From positions 108,940 to 172,939 of the forward strand of contig CAZNOG010000006.1 in NCBI GenBank assembly GCA_964574635.1: a stretch of DNA of 64,000 nucleotides, read 5' to 3'. Below, in pieces: positions 52,317-61,905 of this stretch. The notes below the pieces were generated by a model. The model did no database searches and had not been told where the DNA came from. It worked only from the letters and a program-made list of their open reading frames with translations. The position numbers and the translations under genes were made by a program. The first letter of the stretch is position 1, and every line of letters begins with the position of its first letter. The stretch is from CAZNOG01 sp964574635 (GTDB lineage Bacteria; Bacteroidota; Bacteroidia; Flavobacteriales_D; Cryomorphaceae).

Positions 52317-52331
52317 CACCCACAAAAGCCA
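52317..52331 (+). repeat. Dispersed 15-mer motif, copy 9 (degenerate)
   Basis: CACCCACAAAAGCCA, two mismatches to the consensus; 19 nt after the FAH stop. Confidence 0.45.
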
Positions 52332-52368
52332 TAGACAAAAAGCCGTTTTTATCGGACGAACCTTGGAA

Positions 52369-52401
52369 TTTGTGGGGATAAATCAAATTTACTTATCTTC
52401 G
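52369..52401 (+). promoter_or_regulatory. Promoter of the DUF4412 gene
   Basis: TTTG (52369-52372), 21 nt, then TATCTTCG (52394-52401), seven of eight matching by type. The ATG at 52462 is 60 nt downstream. Confidence 0.5.
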
Positions 52402-52461
52402 CCATCGATCCGACGCCTTGCACTTGGGCGCGCGATCCATTCACACGAAAAACCATACTCC

Positions 52462-53439
52462 ATGCATTACAAAAGAATGAGAAATACCCTACTTCTCGTA
52501 TTGGCGATATTTCTGTTTTCTCCCGGCCAAGCGCAAATCGTAGACCGCACGAAAGACCGTGCCGAGCGGAAAACCAATCAACGCATTGACCGCAAGATAG
52601 ACGGCGGCATAGACAAAGGTTTGGACGCCATCGAAGGGCTTTTCAAAAAGAAGAAGAAAAACGACGACAAGGAAGAGGACGTACGCGGGGAAGAGCCGGC
52701 GTATGAGGAACGAAGCGCGTCGGAGGCCGAAGCCAACGCCGATGCACAGCGCGCCATGATGAACCTTTTCGGGGGAGGCGGCGACGTGGACGTACAGGAT
52801 TCATACAAATTCAACAACCGTTTTTTGCTCAACGTGAAGACTTACGAGAAGGGCGACAAATTGGAAAACGAGCAGCACATGACCATGATGATTCACGACA
52901 CCGGCGGCAACTTCGGGATGGAAGTGGAGAACGAGGGCGTGAAGCAATACATGGTTTTCGACCTGAACACCGGTGAGATGATTACTCTGATATCGGCCGA
53001 AGGTCAAAAAATGGGAATGACCATGAAGTTGAACGAAGACTTCATGAGCGACGACGAGTCCATGGACTCGGACATGAAACCGGCAACTTTCAAGAAGACG
53101 GGGGCGACCAAAACCATTTCGGGATACAAGTGCGACGAATACCTGATGGAAGGTGGGGACTTGAAATCCCACGAAAAAGTCGCCCTTTGGGTGACCGAAG
53201 AACAAGACGTGGACTGGATGAAGGCCATGGTGAAGATGAGTAGCCAAAACAAAAAGCTCAATGCACCCGACTCTTTCCGGGGCACCTATCCCGAAGGCAC
53301 GGTGATTCAATCGGTCACCGAGGACACCAGGTCCGGTGAAAAAACGGTGATGACCGTAGAAAAAATGGAAAAGGGCAATTTCGAGATTTCCACCGCGGGA
53401 TACCGCTTCATGAGCATGGGCAACATGCAAGGAAATTGA
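52462..53439 (+). CDS. DUF4412 domain exported protein
   Basis: A 325-residue protein with a signal peptide (MRNTLLLVLAIFLFSPGQAQ; the ATG at 52477 starts it directly) and a stretch of charged, coiled-coil-like residues (DRTKDRAERKTNQR, KKKKKNDDKEED). A DUF4412 domain follows (residues about 130-300), with MTMMIHDTGGNFGMEVEN, EMITLISAEGQKMGMTMKL, KTISGYKCDEYLMEGGDL. DUF4412 proteins are common periplasmic or outer-membrane proteins in Bacteroidota; function unknown. A terminator follows 50 nt after its stop. Confidence 0.75.
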   Translation: MHYKRMRNTLLLVLAIFLFSPGQAQIVDRTKDRAERKTNQRIDRKIDGGIDKGLDAIEGLFKKKKKNDDKEEDVRGEEPAYEERSASEAEANADAQRAMMNLFGGGGDVDVQDSYKFNNRFLLNVKTYEKGDKLENEQHMTMMIHDTGGNFGMEVENEGVKQYMVFDLNTGEMITLISAEGQKMGMTMKLNEDFMSDDESMDSDMKPATFKKTGATKTISGYKCDEYLMEGGDLKSHEKVALWVTEEQDVDWMKAMVKMSSQNKKLNAPDSFRGTYPEGTVIQSVTEDTRSGEKTVMTVEKMEKGNFEISTAGYRFMSMGNMQGN

Positions 53440-53486
53440 TTCCGCTCATCGTTGCCACCGGGTAGCCGGAGGAGCATAAATTTTTG

Positions 53487-53518
53487 AAAAAAGCCGTCTC
53501 ATCCGACGGCTTTTTTTT
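53487..53518 (+). terminator. Intrinsic terminator after the DUF4412 gene
   Basis: GCCGTC/GACGGC stem with AAAAAA before and eight T after; 48 nt downstream of the stop at 53439. Confidence 0.9.
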
Positions 53519-53595
53519 ATAGCCGTAGCGGTCCCTCCGACTTCTTCATTTCCGCACACCGCGCAATTTCCGGAAGATCGTTCATAACCCCGTGT

Positions 53596-53625
53596 TTTGC
53601 ACAAGATTGTGTTCATCTAATTTCA
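53596..53625 (+). promoter_or_regulatory. Promoter of the first barrel paralogue
   Basis: TTTG (53596-53599), 18 nt, TAATTTCA (53618-53625). The ATG at 53702 is 76 nt downstream. Confidence 0.5.
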
Positions 53626-53701
53626 GTGTGCGGTCGCGCAGCAATGGAATTTCCGACGATATTTGGGTGCTTACAACAATTCACCCATTAACCAAAACCT
53701 T

Positions 53702-54490
53702 ATGAAATCACTTTCATTATTCTCAGTCCTCGTCGCTCTTGCTGTATTTGCCGGCGGTGAGGCGTTCGGCCAAGAGGCCGTCAATAAACAAACGGGCGGG
53801 GAAGGAAATATCGAAGTCCTGTTCGCGCCCCTGGGCGTGAGTCCCATCGCGTTGAGTTCCGTTGCGGCGGTCGATGAAAACCCTGCCATGGGCGGCATCA
53901 AATACCGGCGCTTCACTTCCGCAACCACCGCGTGGAGGTTGACTTTCCTGATCGGGTTCGACACGGACAAACAAGAAATTGAAGAAGGTTTCCTCACTGA
54001 AATGATGCATCGCGGGTCGACCGCGCGAAACGTCGATCAGGCCATGGGAGAAGCCAAGGGGAGTGCCCTCACGAACAAGATCACCCTCACGAATTCGACC
54101 TTGGCGTTGATGATCGCGCCCGGCATGGAGTGGCACTTCGCTTCGGGTCCGTCGTTGTCGCCCTACATGGGTGGAGAAATTTACGTGGGGTATTTGTCGT
54201 ACATCGAGAACCGGGAATACGAAGACCCCGGTTACGAAAGGAAAATCACCGACGGCACGATGGCTTTCGGGGCGAACGCCATCGCGGGCATGGACTGGTA
54301 TTTCACGGGAAATATTTACATGGGTTTGGAGTTGGCTTTCGGGGCTCAATTCTCGAATCACCTGGACACCAAAACCACGTACAGCGGTGATTCACCGGAG
54401 TTTTTTAAGGATTCGGAAGTACCGAACGGAAACAGTTTCGGCGTTTCGCCCAATGCGGTGGGAAAAATCCGCTTGGGATTCCTGTTTTGA
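53702..54490 (+). CDS. Outer-membrane beta-barrel-like protein, paralogue 1
   Basis: A 262-residue protein with a signal peptide (MKSLSLFSVLVALAVFAGGEAFGQ). The mature part has GEGNIEVLFAPLGVSPIA, RRFTSATTAWRLTFLIGFDT and ends VGKIRLGFLF, with the terminal Phe and alternating strands typical of small outer-membrane barrels. It is followed by a terminator, then a shorter paralogue of the same design at 54758 that shares its N- and C-terminal motifs. Function unknown. Confidence 0.75.
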   Translation: MKSLSLFSVLVALAVFAGGEAFGQEAVNKQTGGEGNIEVLFAPLGVSPIALSSVAAVDENPAMGGIKYRRFTSATTAWRLTFLIGFDTDKQEIEEGFLTEMMHRGSTARNVDQAMGEAKGSALTNKITLTNSTLALMIAPGMEWHFASGPSLSPYMGGEIYVGYLSYIENREYEDPGYERKITDGTMAFGANAIAGMDWYFTGNIYMGLELAFGAQFSNHLDTKTTYSGDSPEFFKDSEVPNGNSFGVSPNAVGKIRLGFLF

Positions 54491-54557
54491 CGCCCTACCG
54501 GCGATTCAAGGCTAACCTTGTACTTATCAGACACTTGCCGCGAAGCGGCGTGACGAG

Positions 54558-54595
54558 ACCGCCCCGGGATTCCGGGGCGGTTTTCGTTAAAACCC
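54558..54595 (+). terminator. Intrinsic terminator between the two barrel genes
   Basis: ACCGCCCCGG/CCGGGGCGGT stem, followed by TTTTCGTT; about 68 nt after the stop at 54490. Confidence 0.85.
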
Positions 54596-54757
54596 GACGA
54601 GGGCGCAACATATCCACAAGGGCGGCGTATGCCTTGCCAATTCCCACGGATGTCAACAACCCCGTGTTAAATACTTTCTTTGGGAATGCAAGCTAAATTG
54701 AGCCATAATTCGATCTTTGGCGGAAGTTCATAACCTTAATCAAAAACCGAAAGACTT

Positions 54758-55423
54758 ATGAAAAAGCTGTTATTATTTGTGGCTGCCGGCGTATTCGTTG
54801 CAGCGGCTGCGCAAGCACAAGATGTGAAAAAGCAACAAGGAGGCGAGCAAAACCTCGAGTTGCTTTTCGCGCCACTGGGTGGATCGCCCATCTCCACGGA
54901 AGGAGGTATCAAGTACCGACAATTCACCTCGGCCACTTCGGCTTGGAGAGCTACGGTTCACTTGGGTTTCTCTTCCGATACCGATGTGATGGTACAGGGA
55001 GAAGACGAATTGAAATCCGTCAATTCCGCATTCGACATTTCGATTGCCCCCGGTATGGAGTGGCACATGGCCGGCACCGACAACCTGTCGCCGTACTTCG
55101 GAGCGGAACTGCGGGTGGCTTTCGGTACCTCATCGGTAAAAGATGAGTACGTGTCCTTTGACGACGACATCGAAGACACAACCGTAAAAGACGGCTACTT
55201 CGGTGTAGGCGCCGGTGTATTCGCGGGATTCGACTGGTACTTCACCAACCGCGTGTACCTCGGTACGGAGCTGGGTTTCGGCGTGATGTTCAATTCTGAA
55301 ATGGACACCAAAACGACCTTCTCTGACGGCGACATCGACGAGCCGGACCCGGTACCCAACGGCAGCTCTTTCGGCGTTGGACCCCATGCCGTAGGCAAGA
55401 TTCGCCTTGGCTTCTTGTTCTGA
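54758..55423 (+). CDS. Outer-membrane beta-barrel-like protein, paralogue 2
   Basis: A 221-residue protein with a signal peptide (MKKLLLFVAAGVFVAAAAQAQ). The start of the mature part (KKQQGGEQNLELLFAPLGGS) and the end (VPNGSSFGVGPHAVGKIRLGFLF) match paralogue 1 closely; the middle is shorter. Terminal Phe and amphipathic strands indicate an outer-membrane barrel. A tandem duplication of one ancestor is the simplest view. A stable hairpin TGCGG/CCGCA lies in the gap before the next gene. Confidence 0.75.
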   Translation: MKKLLLFVAAGVFVAAAAQAQDVKKQQGGEQNLELLFAPLGGSPISTEGGIKYRQFTSATSAWRATVHLGFSSDTDVMVQGEDELKSVNSAFDISIAPGMEWHMAGTDNLSPYFGAELRVAFGTSSVKDEYVSFDDDIEDTTVKDGYFGVGAGVFAGFDWYFTNRVYLGTELGFGVMFNSEMDTKTTFSDGDIDEPDPVPNGSSFGVGPHAVGKIRLGFLF

Positions 55424-55476
55424 TTTTTCTTAAGTTTGGGGGTGCGGAGCCCCGCACGACAACTAAAACCCACACA

Positions 55477-56370
55477 ATGAAAAAAACCATTCAAAGACTA
55501 TACGCGCCGGCAGCCTTCGTGGCTGCCTTCGCAATGCTCTTTCTCGCGGGCTGTACCAAGGACACCACAGAGCCGGGTACCTCTCACACACCGGACAAGC
55601 AACAGCTGACGGCGCCTGTGACCGACAAGCCCACGCAGATACGAATCGACGAAGTGCTCGAAACCGTGCCGGGATTCGCCATTTACAACGAGCCCCGTGG
55701 TGAGTACATCCTCATCAACTTCAACGACGACAATCCGAAGTTCAATTTTGCGTCGCCTAACGCAGGATTCACCTTCTCGAGCCCGGGCGGCGGATACGAA
55801 TTCGTCCAAGGTTCCGACGGCCAATTCTACCAAATCATCACCCCCGGCGGGGGCGGTGGTACCGGTGGAGGCCTCGTTACGGCGGGCAGTTACGTGCTCG
55901 ACGTGAACATGGTGATGTGCTTCAACAGCGGCGAAAATGAATTCGGAGGATTGTTCGACTTCAGCGACATTTCCGGAGTATCGGGCGCCTTTGGTGTAGC
56001 CGGTAACTTCGAGGCGCTGATGAACGGCGAGTTCGACGAAAGCATGGACATCACCGATTACTTCCACGGCATCGTTGCCTTTTACGCCTTCGACGGCACG
56101 GCATCCGGTTCCTACCAAGTGATCGACTTCATGGACGTGGAAGAAGACATCGTGGACCCCGACGGAAAAGCCATTGCTTTGTTTTGGAGCTTCCTCGACG
56201 GTGGTGCCATATTTTTCTCCGAGTCGGGCAACGTGAGCTTCGGCTCCAGCTCGGTGGAGTTCAACGGCACGTACATCGGTATCACCGGTGCGATGTTCTC
56301 ATCGGACGAGGACTTCGAAAACGCGAGCTACGTAACCGCTCAAGGTTTCGGAGCGCTGAACTGCATGTAA
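55477..56370 (+). CDS. Lipoprotein, hypothetical
   Basis: A 297-residue protein with a lipobox (MLFLAGC, Cys at about 26), followed by a Thr/Pro-rich spacer and a beta-rich mature part with Gly-rich turns (PGGGGGTGGGLV). Two further Cys are near residue 148 (MVMCFNSG) and the end (LNCM). No family recognised. It follows the second barrel by 53 nt and might be coupled to it. Probably surface-anchored. Confidence 0.65.
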   Translation: MKKTIQRLYAPAAFVAAFAMLFLAGCTKDTTEPGTSHTPDKQQLTAPVTDKPTQIRIDEVLETVPGFAIYNEPRGEYILINFNDDNPKFNFASPNAGFTFSSPGGGYEFVQGSDGQFYQIITPGGGGGTGGGLVTAGSYVLDVNMVMCFNSGENEFGGLFDFSDISGVSGAFGVAGNFEALMNGEFDESMDITDYFHGIVAFYAFDGTASGSYQVIDFMDVEEDIVDPDGKAIALFWSFLDGGAIFFSESGNVSFGSSSVEFNGTYIGITGAMFSSDEDFENASYVTAQGFGALNCM

Positions 56371-56408
56371 TGACAACACATTTCCGGTTTTGCCCGGAAG
56401 GGAACATT

Positions 56409-56442
56409 AAGGCCGCCTCCCTCGGGAGGCGGCTTTTTTTTT
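56409..56442 (+). terminator. Intrinsic terminator after the lipoprotein gene
   Basis: GCCGCCTCC pairs with GGAGGCGGC and is followed by nine T; about 40 nt after the stop. Confidence 0.92.
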
Positions 56443-56648
56443 GGGGTGTATGATTCCGCAATGAGTTCGGAATGACTTCTTGATTATCCGGTTTGAGTCG
56501 ACTCGGAGTCACCTGACCGGAAAACAGCACATCTCGATCACCGAACAAAACCATTTCATCCAAGGTTCATATTGGGGAAACCCGAAGGTGATGCGATTGA
56601 AAGCGGAAATGTTTACTTTTACGTTGCTTCACCACACGCACGACCATC

Positions 56649-59600
56649 ATGGATGCTACGCCACGCATAAACCAACCGCTCCACCCACCCCCGGGCGACA
56701 CGAGCGATGCGCAATTCCTCCTTCACTTCCCAGCCACCTTCGACCGCCCTCTTCCCCATTCCGGCGCTTTCCTACGGTGGCTTTTGGTGTTTTTGGGGGT
56801 GTGGCTCGGAGGTGAGGTTTGGGGGCAGAGTTCCGTCATAATTAGTCAATACATAGAAACTAATTCAGGAACTACCCCGAAAGGAATTGAGATATTCAAT
56901 GTATCCGGGGCCGACATCAACTTTTCCACTCAAAATTTAGAGGTTTATCAGGGAACAAATGGTAATGCATGTAGTAAAATACTCACAATAAACTCAGGTA
57001 TACTGCAAACAAAAAAAGTTTGGGTGATTGGTACAGATACAGATTTAATTTCATATGCTACGTCCAATGGTTCTGATCTTAGCGGAACAACCGCAAGAGA
57101 CTTTCAATTTAACGGCGATGATGCATTGCAAATATATCTTGGTGGTGTTTTACAAGATGTGTTTGGAACTTGTGGTACCGATCCCGGAGATTCTTGGTCG
57201 GGCGGGGGTGTTTCTACAGCAAATCAAAACATTCAAATCAAGAATGGAATTTGTGATGGCAGTCTTGTGAATTGGACCGACCCCAGTATTCGGTTTGAGT
57301 ATGTTGCGGTAGGTGATGACATGTCAGGATTTGGTAATGCTCCTTCACCATGCGTATTCTCAACTGGGGTTCAATTCGCTCAACCTACATACACCATCTC
57401 CGAAGATGGTGGCAGCATTGAAATTTGTGCTTCCATCACCAATCCGGATCCAAACAATTCTACAACAGGGGAAATCATCTTGCTCGAAGGCGATGCATCC
57501 GAATTGGGAAATTTCACGACACAAAGCATCACTTTTAGCGGGGGTAGCACAGTAGATCAGTGCATTACAGTCGCCATTACGGATGATGACATTTGCAATG
57601 GAGACAGAGGTTATGTCTTTAAACTACAAAATGTAAACGGAGGTGATAACGCTATCATTGGGAATCAAGGAAGTACCGTGGTAATGGTGATGGATGATGA
57701 AAGTCAATACTCCCCTCTTTTTGTTCAGGATTTCGACGGAACGCCCGAAATCTGGTCATATTCCGGTGACGGTACGGTGCATGGTGATTATGGAAAAGAA
57801 AATAATGGAATTCGAATAGGCGGAAGTCAATCCATCACCCTAGCGGAAGTTCCGATTACCGGCTTGAACGACGTCCATGTTATCATAAACACCGCTTCCG
57901 TTGGTGGGATAGAAAACAACGATGCGCTGGAATTCTACGTTGCACTTGATGGAGAAGATTTTTCCACCGTACCGGATATAAAAATTCAGGAAGAAAACAC
58001 TTCTGATTATTCACATAATAAATCTTGGAGCTATTCGGCTACCGGAGTGGCTGAAACAACTGCAGGAACGCCTGCGGAATTTTATGGAGACGGATCTACC
58101 GGGTACGCTACTGTGATCATCAACATTCCGGACGAAAGAAACTCGCTAAAATTGAAAATAAAGTCGAGCAACAATGATAATGATGAATATTATTATTTGG
58201 ATAATATTGTTCTTCAAGGAATGATATGCTTAGAGGATTGCGACAATCCTGAGGATCCAACGACTACACTAACGGCCGGAGCTTCTGATGAAACGACTGC
58301 AAATCTCTCATGGGCTTCAAACCAAATGGGCAATGCAGAAAGTTATGTTTTACTAATGGCGGAGGGCGCTTTGCCGAACATAAAACCAACAGATGGTACT
58401 TTTTATGGAGGAGATGCCAATTTCGGGACAGGTGCATCACTTGGCAATGCCTTTGTTTTAGCCAATAAAGCAAACACCCCTGCAAACAACAACCTTACCG
58501 CAAGCTCATTAAGTCCGGGAACATTATATGGTGCATCAATCTTCGGATATAATTGTTTTCCAGGTTTTGAAAAGTACTCGGAACATTCGAGTGACGCTCA
58601 TATTCTAACACGACCCGAAAACGCCACTTCGTTCCAACTCGTTTGCAGTGACGATGAAACCGTAGAATTGGGATGGAACAACCCTGAAACAAATTTTGAT
58701 GGCGTGGTAGTTGTCGCGAGGCAAGGAGGAATACCTGCTTCCATCAACAGTCTAGATCCGGACGTACTTTCAGTAAATTCAAACTTTTCGCAAGGAGCAA
58801 TTTATGGTGAATCCAGTAAAGTCGTATACAGAGGGAATCAAGAGAGTGTAATAATTTCGGGGTTAACTTCGGGAAACATTTACACTTTCAAGGTAATTCC
58901 CTACGTGAAAGTATCTTCTCCTGTTGAAATTTTCAAATATGCCACAGGCACACAGAGATCCGTGACTGTAGGAGTTGCGGATGTATCAAGCGCCGTCATA
59001 AACGTGCTGGAAGGTAGCCTTCTTGTCCAATGGCAAACCCCCGATGAAAATTGTTTTGATGATATTCTGGTTGTTGCTAAGGAAGATGGGTTAATCTCAG
59101 CAAGCCCGAACTTAGAATCTTATGAAGTAAATAGTTCGGACTTTTCCGACCCCATGAATCCGACATTGGGTGACGGAAGTCGTGTAATTTACCAGGGCAC
59201 GGGAAATTCCGTCTCCGTAAGCGGAATTACAGCCGGCGAACTGTATTGTATAAAACTTTTTGTTAGAAAAGGAACAGCGTGGAGCGCAGGAATTGAAGTA
59301 TGCCAAGAAACGAATGTTGGAACCAAACTTTATCCTGGGGATATGGTAATCATCGGTGCTGATAATAATATTGCCAGTGGAGGAACGGATCGGATTTCAA
59401 TAATCAATTTGGTGGAGTTGACGAAAGGTACCAGTTTCAATTTGGCGAATATGGTGTATGAATATAAAGATGACGCCAATGAAAGCTCGGAACGGTGGTA
59501 TTCCGGAAATGGAAATTTAAACTACGCACCCCCATTTGCAAGGATAGAATACACTGGCAACACGGATATTCCGGAAGGATCTGTAATATGTTTAGACTTG

Positions 59601-61646
59601 GTCGGACAAGGTAACGTTCAAAATATCAAAATCAATGGCGTCAACCACGGCGATGACTTTACTGTAACGTATGCGGAGGGGTCGAATTCGGGCTTTGTTG
59701 CAATTTCGGCTTCAGATCCCGACGCATTGTTTCTCACCCAAGGCGTGTATTCAACGGTTCTCACGGATGCCGAAGGACACGCCTTCGTTACACTGCACGG
59801 GCGCGTATTGGGTGCTATTCAATTCGGAGGTTCCTTTCAACCTACCACTGTGCCTGGAAATAGCGGTGGGTCCCGGGTTTCAAGAGGTTATCCTAACATA
59901 AGCTGTTGGGAAATAAATCTTCCAGGCACGGGAAATAAATATGTGTATTACAATTACGATTCCTCTATCGTTACTCGCGAGGATTTGCAAACATCCCTTG
60001 TGAATTTTGAGAATTGGGAGGTGGGTTCGGGTAGTAATAGCAACGAATTACCATCCAATATTTGTACAACAACGTATACTTTCGAAGGACAAATAACCCC
60101 CGGCCTCTGGACCGGCGCGGTATCCAACTCTTGGTTCGATTGCCAAAACTGGTCCAACCTCGCCGTGCCCGACGCCACAACGGACGTCGTAATCCAAGAT
60201 GAAGAAAATGACCCGGTCATAGACGGGCCGGGAGCAATGTGCAGAGATCTGAGGCTAGAGTCAGGAGGAGTGACGGTACAAACGAACGGCGAATTGAGTA
60301 TTTATGGTGATGTAATCCGTCGCGGGCACTTGGATGCTTATACGGGAAAGGTTGCCTTCTTGGGATCGGAACATCAGCATTTTGGTCACCCTGATTATGA
60401 TGGGCAGCCCATGACAAGCTCCACAAATGTAAGCTTCAATGAGTTAGTAATGAATAAACCCACAGGCATACTCTATACAACGGACAAATTCACAATAAGC
60501 GAAGAGTTGAAATTGATTCAAGGCATTATCGTTTTGGATCCGGCCATAGCTGCTAATCTGGAGATCGAGTTTTCCATAGGAGCAACGGCCACAGGTGCTT
60601 CTAACAACAGTTTCGTCGTAGGCAAGGTACGAAAACATGCATCTGAGTTTACCCCTGAAACATCCTTCACCTTCCCCATCGGCGACACTACCGAGACCGG
60701 CAACGCGTGGTACCAACCCGTTCATATAAGTGGACCAAACCTCACATCAAATCTGAACGGCACCTACGACGCGCAATACTTCGCACACGCGCATCCGGAA
60801 GCGGGCACCTATTACGACGGACAGCCATACAACAACCGAGACATCGGCAAGTGCGACCATTGGGTGGTGACGAAAGACTTAGGTGAGGACGTACAGTTGG
60901 CCTTTAAATTCACCAATGAGGACGAGGAGTACTGCAATGATGTGGAGGTTCCCGCAGATTTGGATCTCGCGAGATGGAACGGGCTGGAATGGGACGACAT
61001 TGCGGATGACCACGGTGAAATCAACCAAGGCTGGATCAAAACCGGCATAGGTGGCCCCACAACCGTCTATGGTGCATTTGCCTTCGCTTCGACCAACAAC
61101 GCCAACGTCCTGCCCATCGAGTTGCTGGAGTTCTCGGCCCGACCGGACGGAGGAGCCGTAATGACGCATTGGGCCACCGCCACGGAAACGAACAACGACT
61201 ATTTCACCGTGGAGCGCAGCGCCGACGGCATGGACTTCCACCCCGTGGGGATCGTTCACGGAGCCGGTCACTCCACCGCCAGGCGAGAGTACCGCTTTCG
61301 CGACCTTCAACCCCTTTCGGGTGTGTCGTACTACCGCCTCCGCCAAACGGATTTCGACGGCGGCTTCTCTTTCGGTCCGGTGCGGGCGGTGAAACTCGAC
61401 GCTCAAGCGGGTTTCGGCATCGAACGAGTGTACCGCGGTGAAGGCGGCATCGAACTCCTCTACCGCTCCCCCGCCCCGTTCGTGGAGATCGAAATATTCA
61501 ACGTGCTCGGACAACGCGTGTTCCACATGACGGAAGAAAACCGAAACGGTCAATCCCGCATCACCGCCACCCTCGAACGAGGGGTATACCTCCTCCGCCT
61601 CCGCGACTCGAACGGGAACGCAGAGTCTCGGAAGTTCTTTTACTAA
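56649..61646 (+). CDS. Giant T9SS-exported protein (1,665 residues), mosaic composition
   Basis: A signal peptide with an unusually long n-region (about 60 residues; hydrophobic core WLLVFLGVWLGG). A lamin-tail-like domain (about 62-220) follows, then a Calx-beta-like domain (about 235-350), a jelly-roll-like segment, three fibronectin-III-like domains (about 535-890) and a large C-terminal half. That half includes GLWTGAVSNSWFDCQNWSN, and the last 80 residues, from GIERVYRGEG, are a type A T9SS sorting domain. The body (about 56830-60080) is clearly AT-richer than the two ends. Presumed surface adhesin. No catalytic motif seen. Confidence 0.8.
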   Translation: MDATPRINQPLHPPPGDTSDAQFLLHFPATFDRPLPHSGAFLRWLLVFLGVWLGGEVWGQSSVIISQYIETNSGTTPKGIEIFNVSGADINFSTQNLEVYQGTNGNACSKILTINSGILQTKKVWVIGTDTDLISYATSNGSDLSGTTARDFQFNGDDALQIYLGGVLQDVFGTCGTDPGDSWSGGGVSTANQNIQIKNGICDGSLVNWTDPSIRFEYVAVGDDMSGFGNAPSPCVFSTGVQFAQPTYTISEDGGSIEICASITNPDPNNSTTGEIILLEGDASELGNFTTQSITFSGGSTVDQCITVAITDDDICNGDRGYVFKLQNVNGGDNAIIGNQGSTVVMVMDDESQYSPLFVQDFDGTPEIWSYSGDGTVHGDYGKENNGIRIGGSQSITLAEVPITGLNDVHVIINTASVGGIENNDALEFYVALDGEDFSTVPDIKIQEENTSDYSHNKSWSYSATGVAETTAGTPAEFYGDGSTGYATVIINIPDERNSLKLKIKSSNNDNDEYYYLDNIVLQGMICLEDCDNPEDPTTTLTAGASDETTANLSWASNQMGNAESYVLLMAEGALPNIKPTDGTFYGGDANFGTGASLGNAFVLANKANTPANNNLTASSLSPGTLYGASIFGYNCFPGFEKYSEHSSDAHILTRPENATSFQLVCSDDETVELGWNNPETNFDGVVVVARQGGIPASINSLDPDVLSVNSNFSQGAIYGESSKVVYRGNQESVIISGLTSGNIYTFKVIPYVKVSSPVEIFKYATGTQRSVTVGVADVSSAVINVLEGSLLVQWQTPDENCFDDILVVAKEDGLISASPNLESYEVNSSDFSDPMNPTLGDGSRVIYQGTGNSVSVSGITAGELYCIKLFVRKGTAWSAGIEVCQETNVGTKLYPGDMVIIGADNNIASGGTDRISIINLVELTKGTSFNLANMVYEYKDDANESSERWYSGNGNLNYAPPFARIEYTGNTDIPEGSVICLDLVGQGNVQNIKINGVNHGDDFTVTYAEGSNSGFVAISASDPDALFLTQGVYSTVLTDAEGHAFVTLHGRVLGAIQFGGSFQPTTVPGNSGGSRVSRGYPNISCWEINLPGTGNKYVYYNYDSSIVTREDLQTSLVNFENWEVGSGSNSNELPSNICTTTYTFEGQITPGLWTGAVSNSWFDCQNWSNLAVPDATTDVVIQDEENDPVIDGPGAMCRDLRLESGGVTVQTNGELSIYGDVIRRGHLDAYTGKVAFLGSEHQHFGHPDYDGQPMTSSTNVSFNELVMNKPTGILYTTDKFTISEELKLIQGIIVLDPAIAANLEIEFSIGATATGASNNSFVVGKVRKHASEFTPETSFTFPIGDTTETGNAWYQPVHISGPNLTSNLNGTYDAQYFAHAHPEAGTYYDGQPYNNRDIGKCDHWVVTKDLGEDVQLAFKFTNEDEEYCNDVEVPADLDLARWNGLEWDDIADDHGEINQGWIKTGIGGPTTVYGAFAFASTNNANVLPIELLEFSARPDGGAVMTHWATATETNNDYFTVERSADGMDFHPVGIVHGAGHSTARREYRFRDLQPLSGVSYYRLRQTDFDGGFSFGPVRAVKLDAQAGFGIERVYRGEGGIELLYRSPAPFVEIEIFNVLGQRVFHMTEENRNGQSRITATLERGVYLLRLRDSNGNAESRKFFY

Positions 61647-61724
61647 GCGAGTACCTGCGCCATTACCCGCCGAAGGCCGGAATTGTATTACGAATTACGA
61701 CGGATCAGCTTGCTTTGGGCAAAG

Positions 61725-61848
61725 TCCTCGCAATAACACAAATACGTCGCCACCTGTCCGTCATCGCGAGCCACCGGCGCGGCGATCCGGAACAGTCCGA
61801 TAGCCGATCCGAGCACACCGTCGCTTGGCCCGAGTCACACTCCCCCCA
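61725..61848 (+). repeat. 124-bp direct repeat, copy A
   Basis: Identical over 124 nt to 63799-63922, 2,074 bp away in the same orientation. Contains a short palindrome ATCGC...GCGAT and is followed by the CTCCTC-type tandem array. Confidence 0.9.
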
Positions 61849-61859
61849 ACGACCCACCT

Positions 61860-61905
61860 TCCACACCTCCTCCACTTCCTCTACCTCCTCCACGTCCTCC
61901 ACCCT
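61860..61905. repeat. CTCCAC-type tandem hexamer array A
   Basis: Degenerate pyrimidine repeats of the CCTCCA/CTACCT type directly after direct repeat A, ending next to the stop of the membrane gene. Confidence 0.7.

Noticed and set aside
61705..61902. Minus-strand ORF coding for EEVEEVEEV-type repeats
   Set aside because: It is a translation of the CTCCAC tandem array and direct repeat A; the same array has no conserved frame at copy B.
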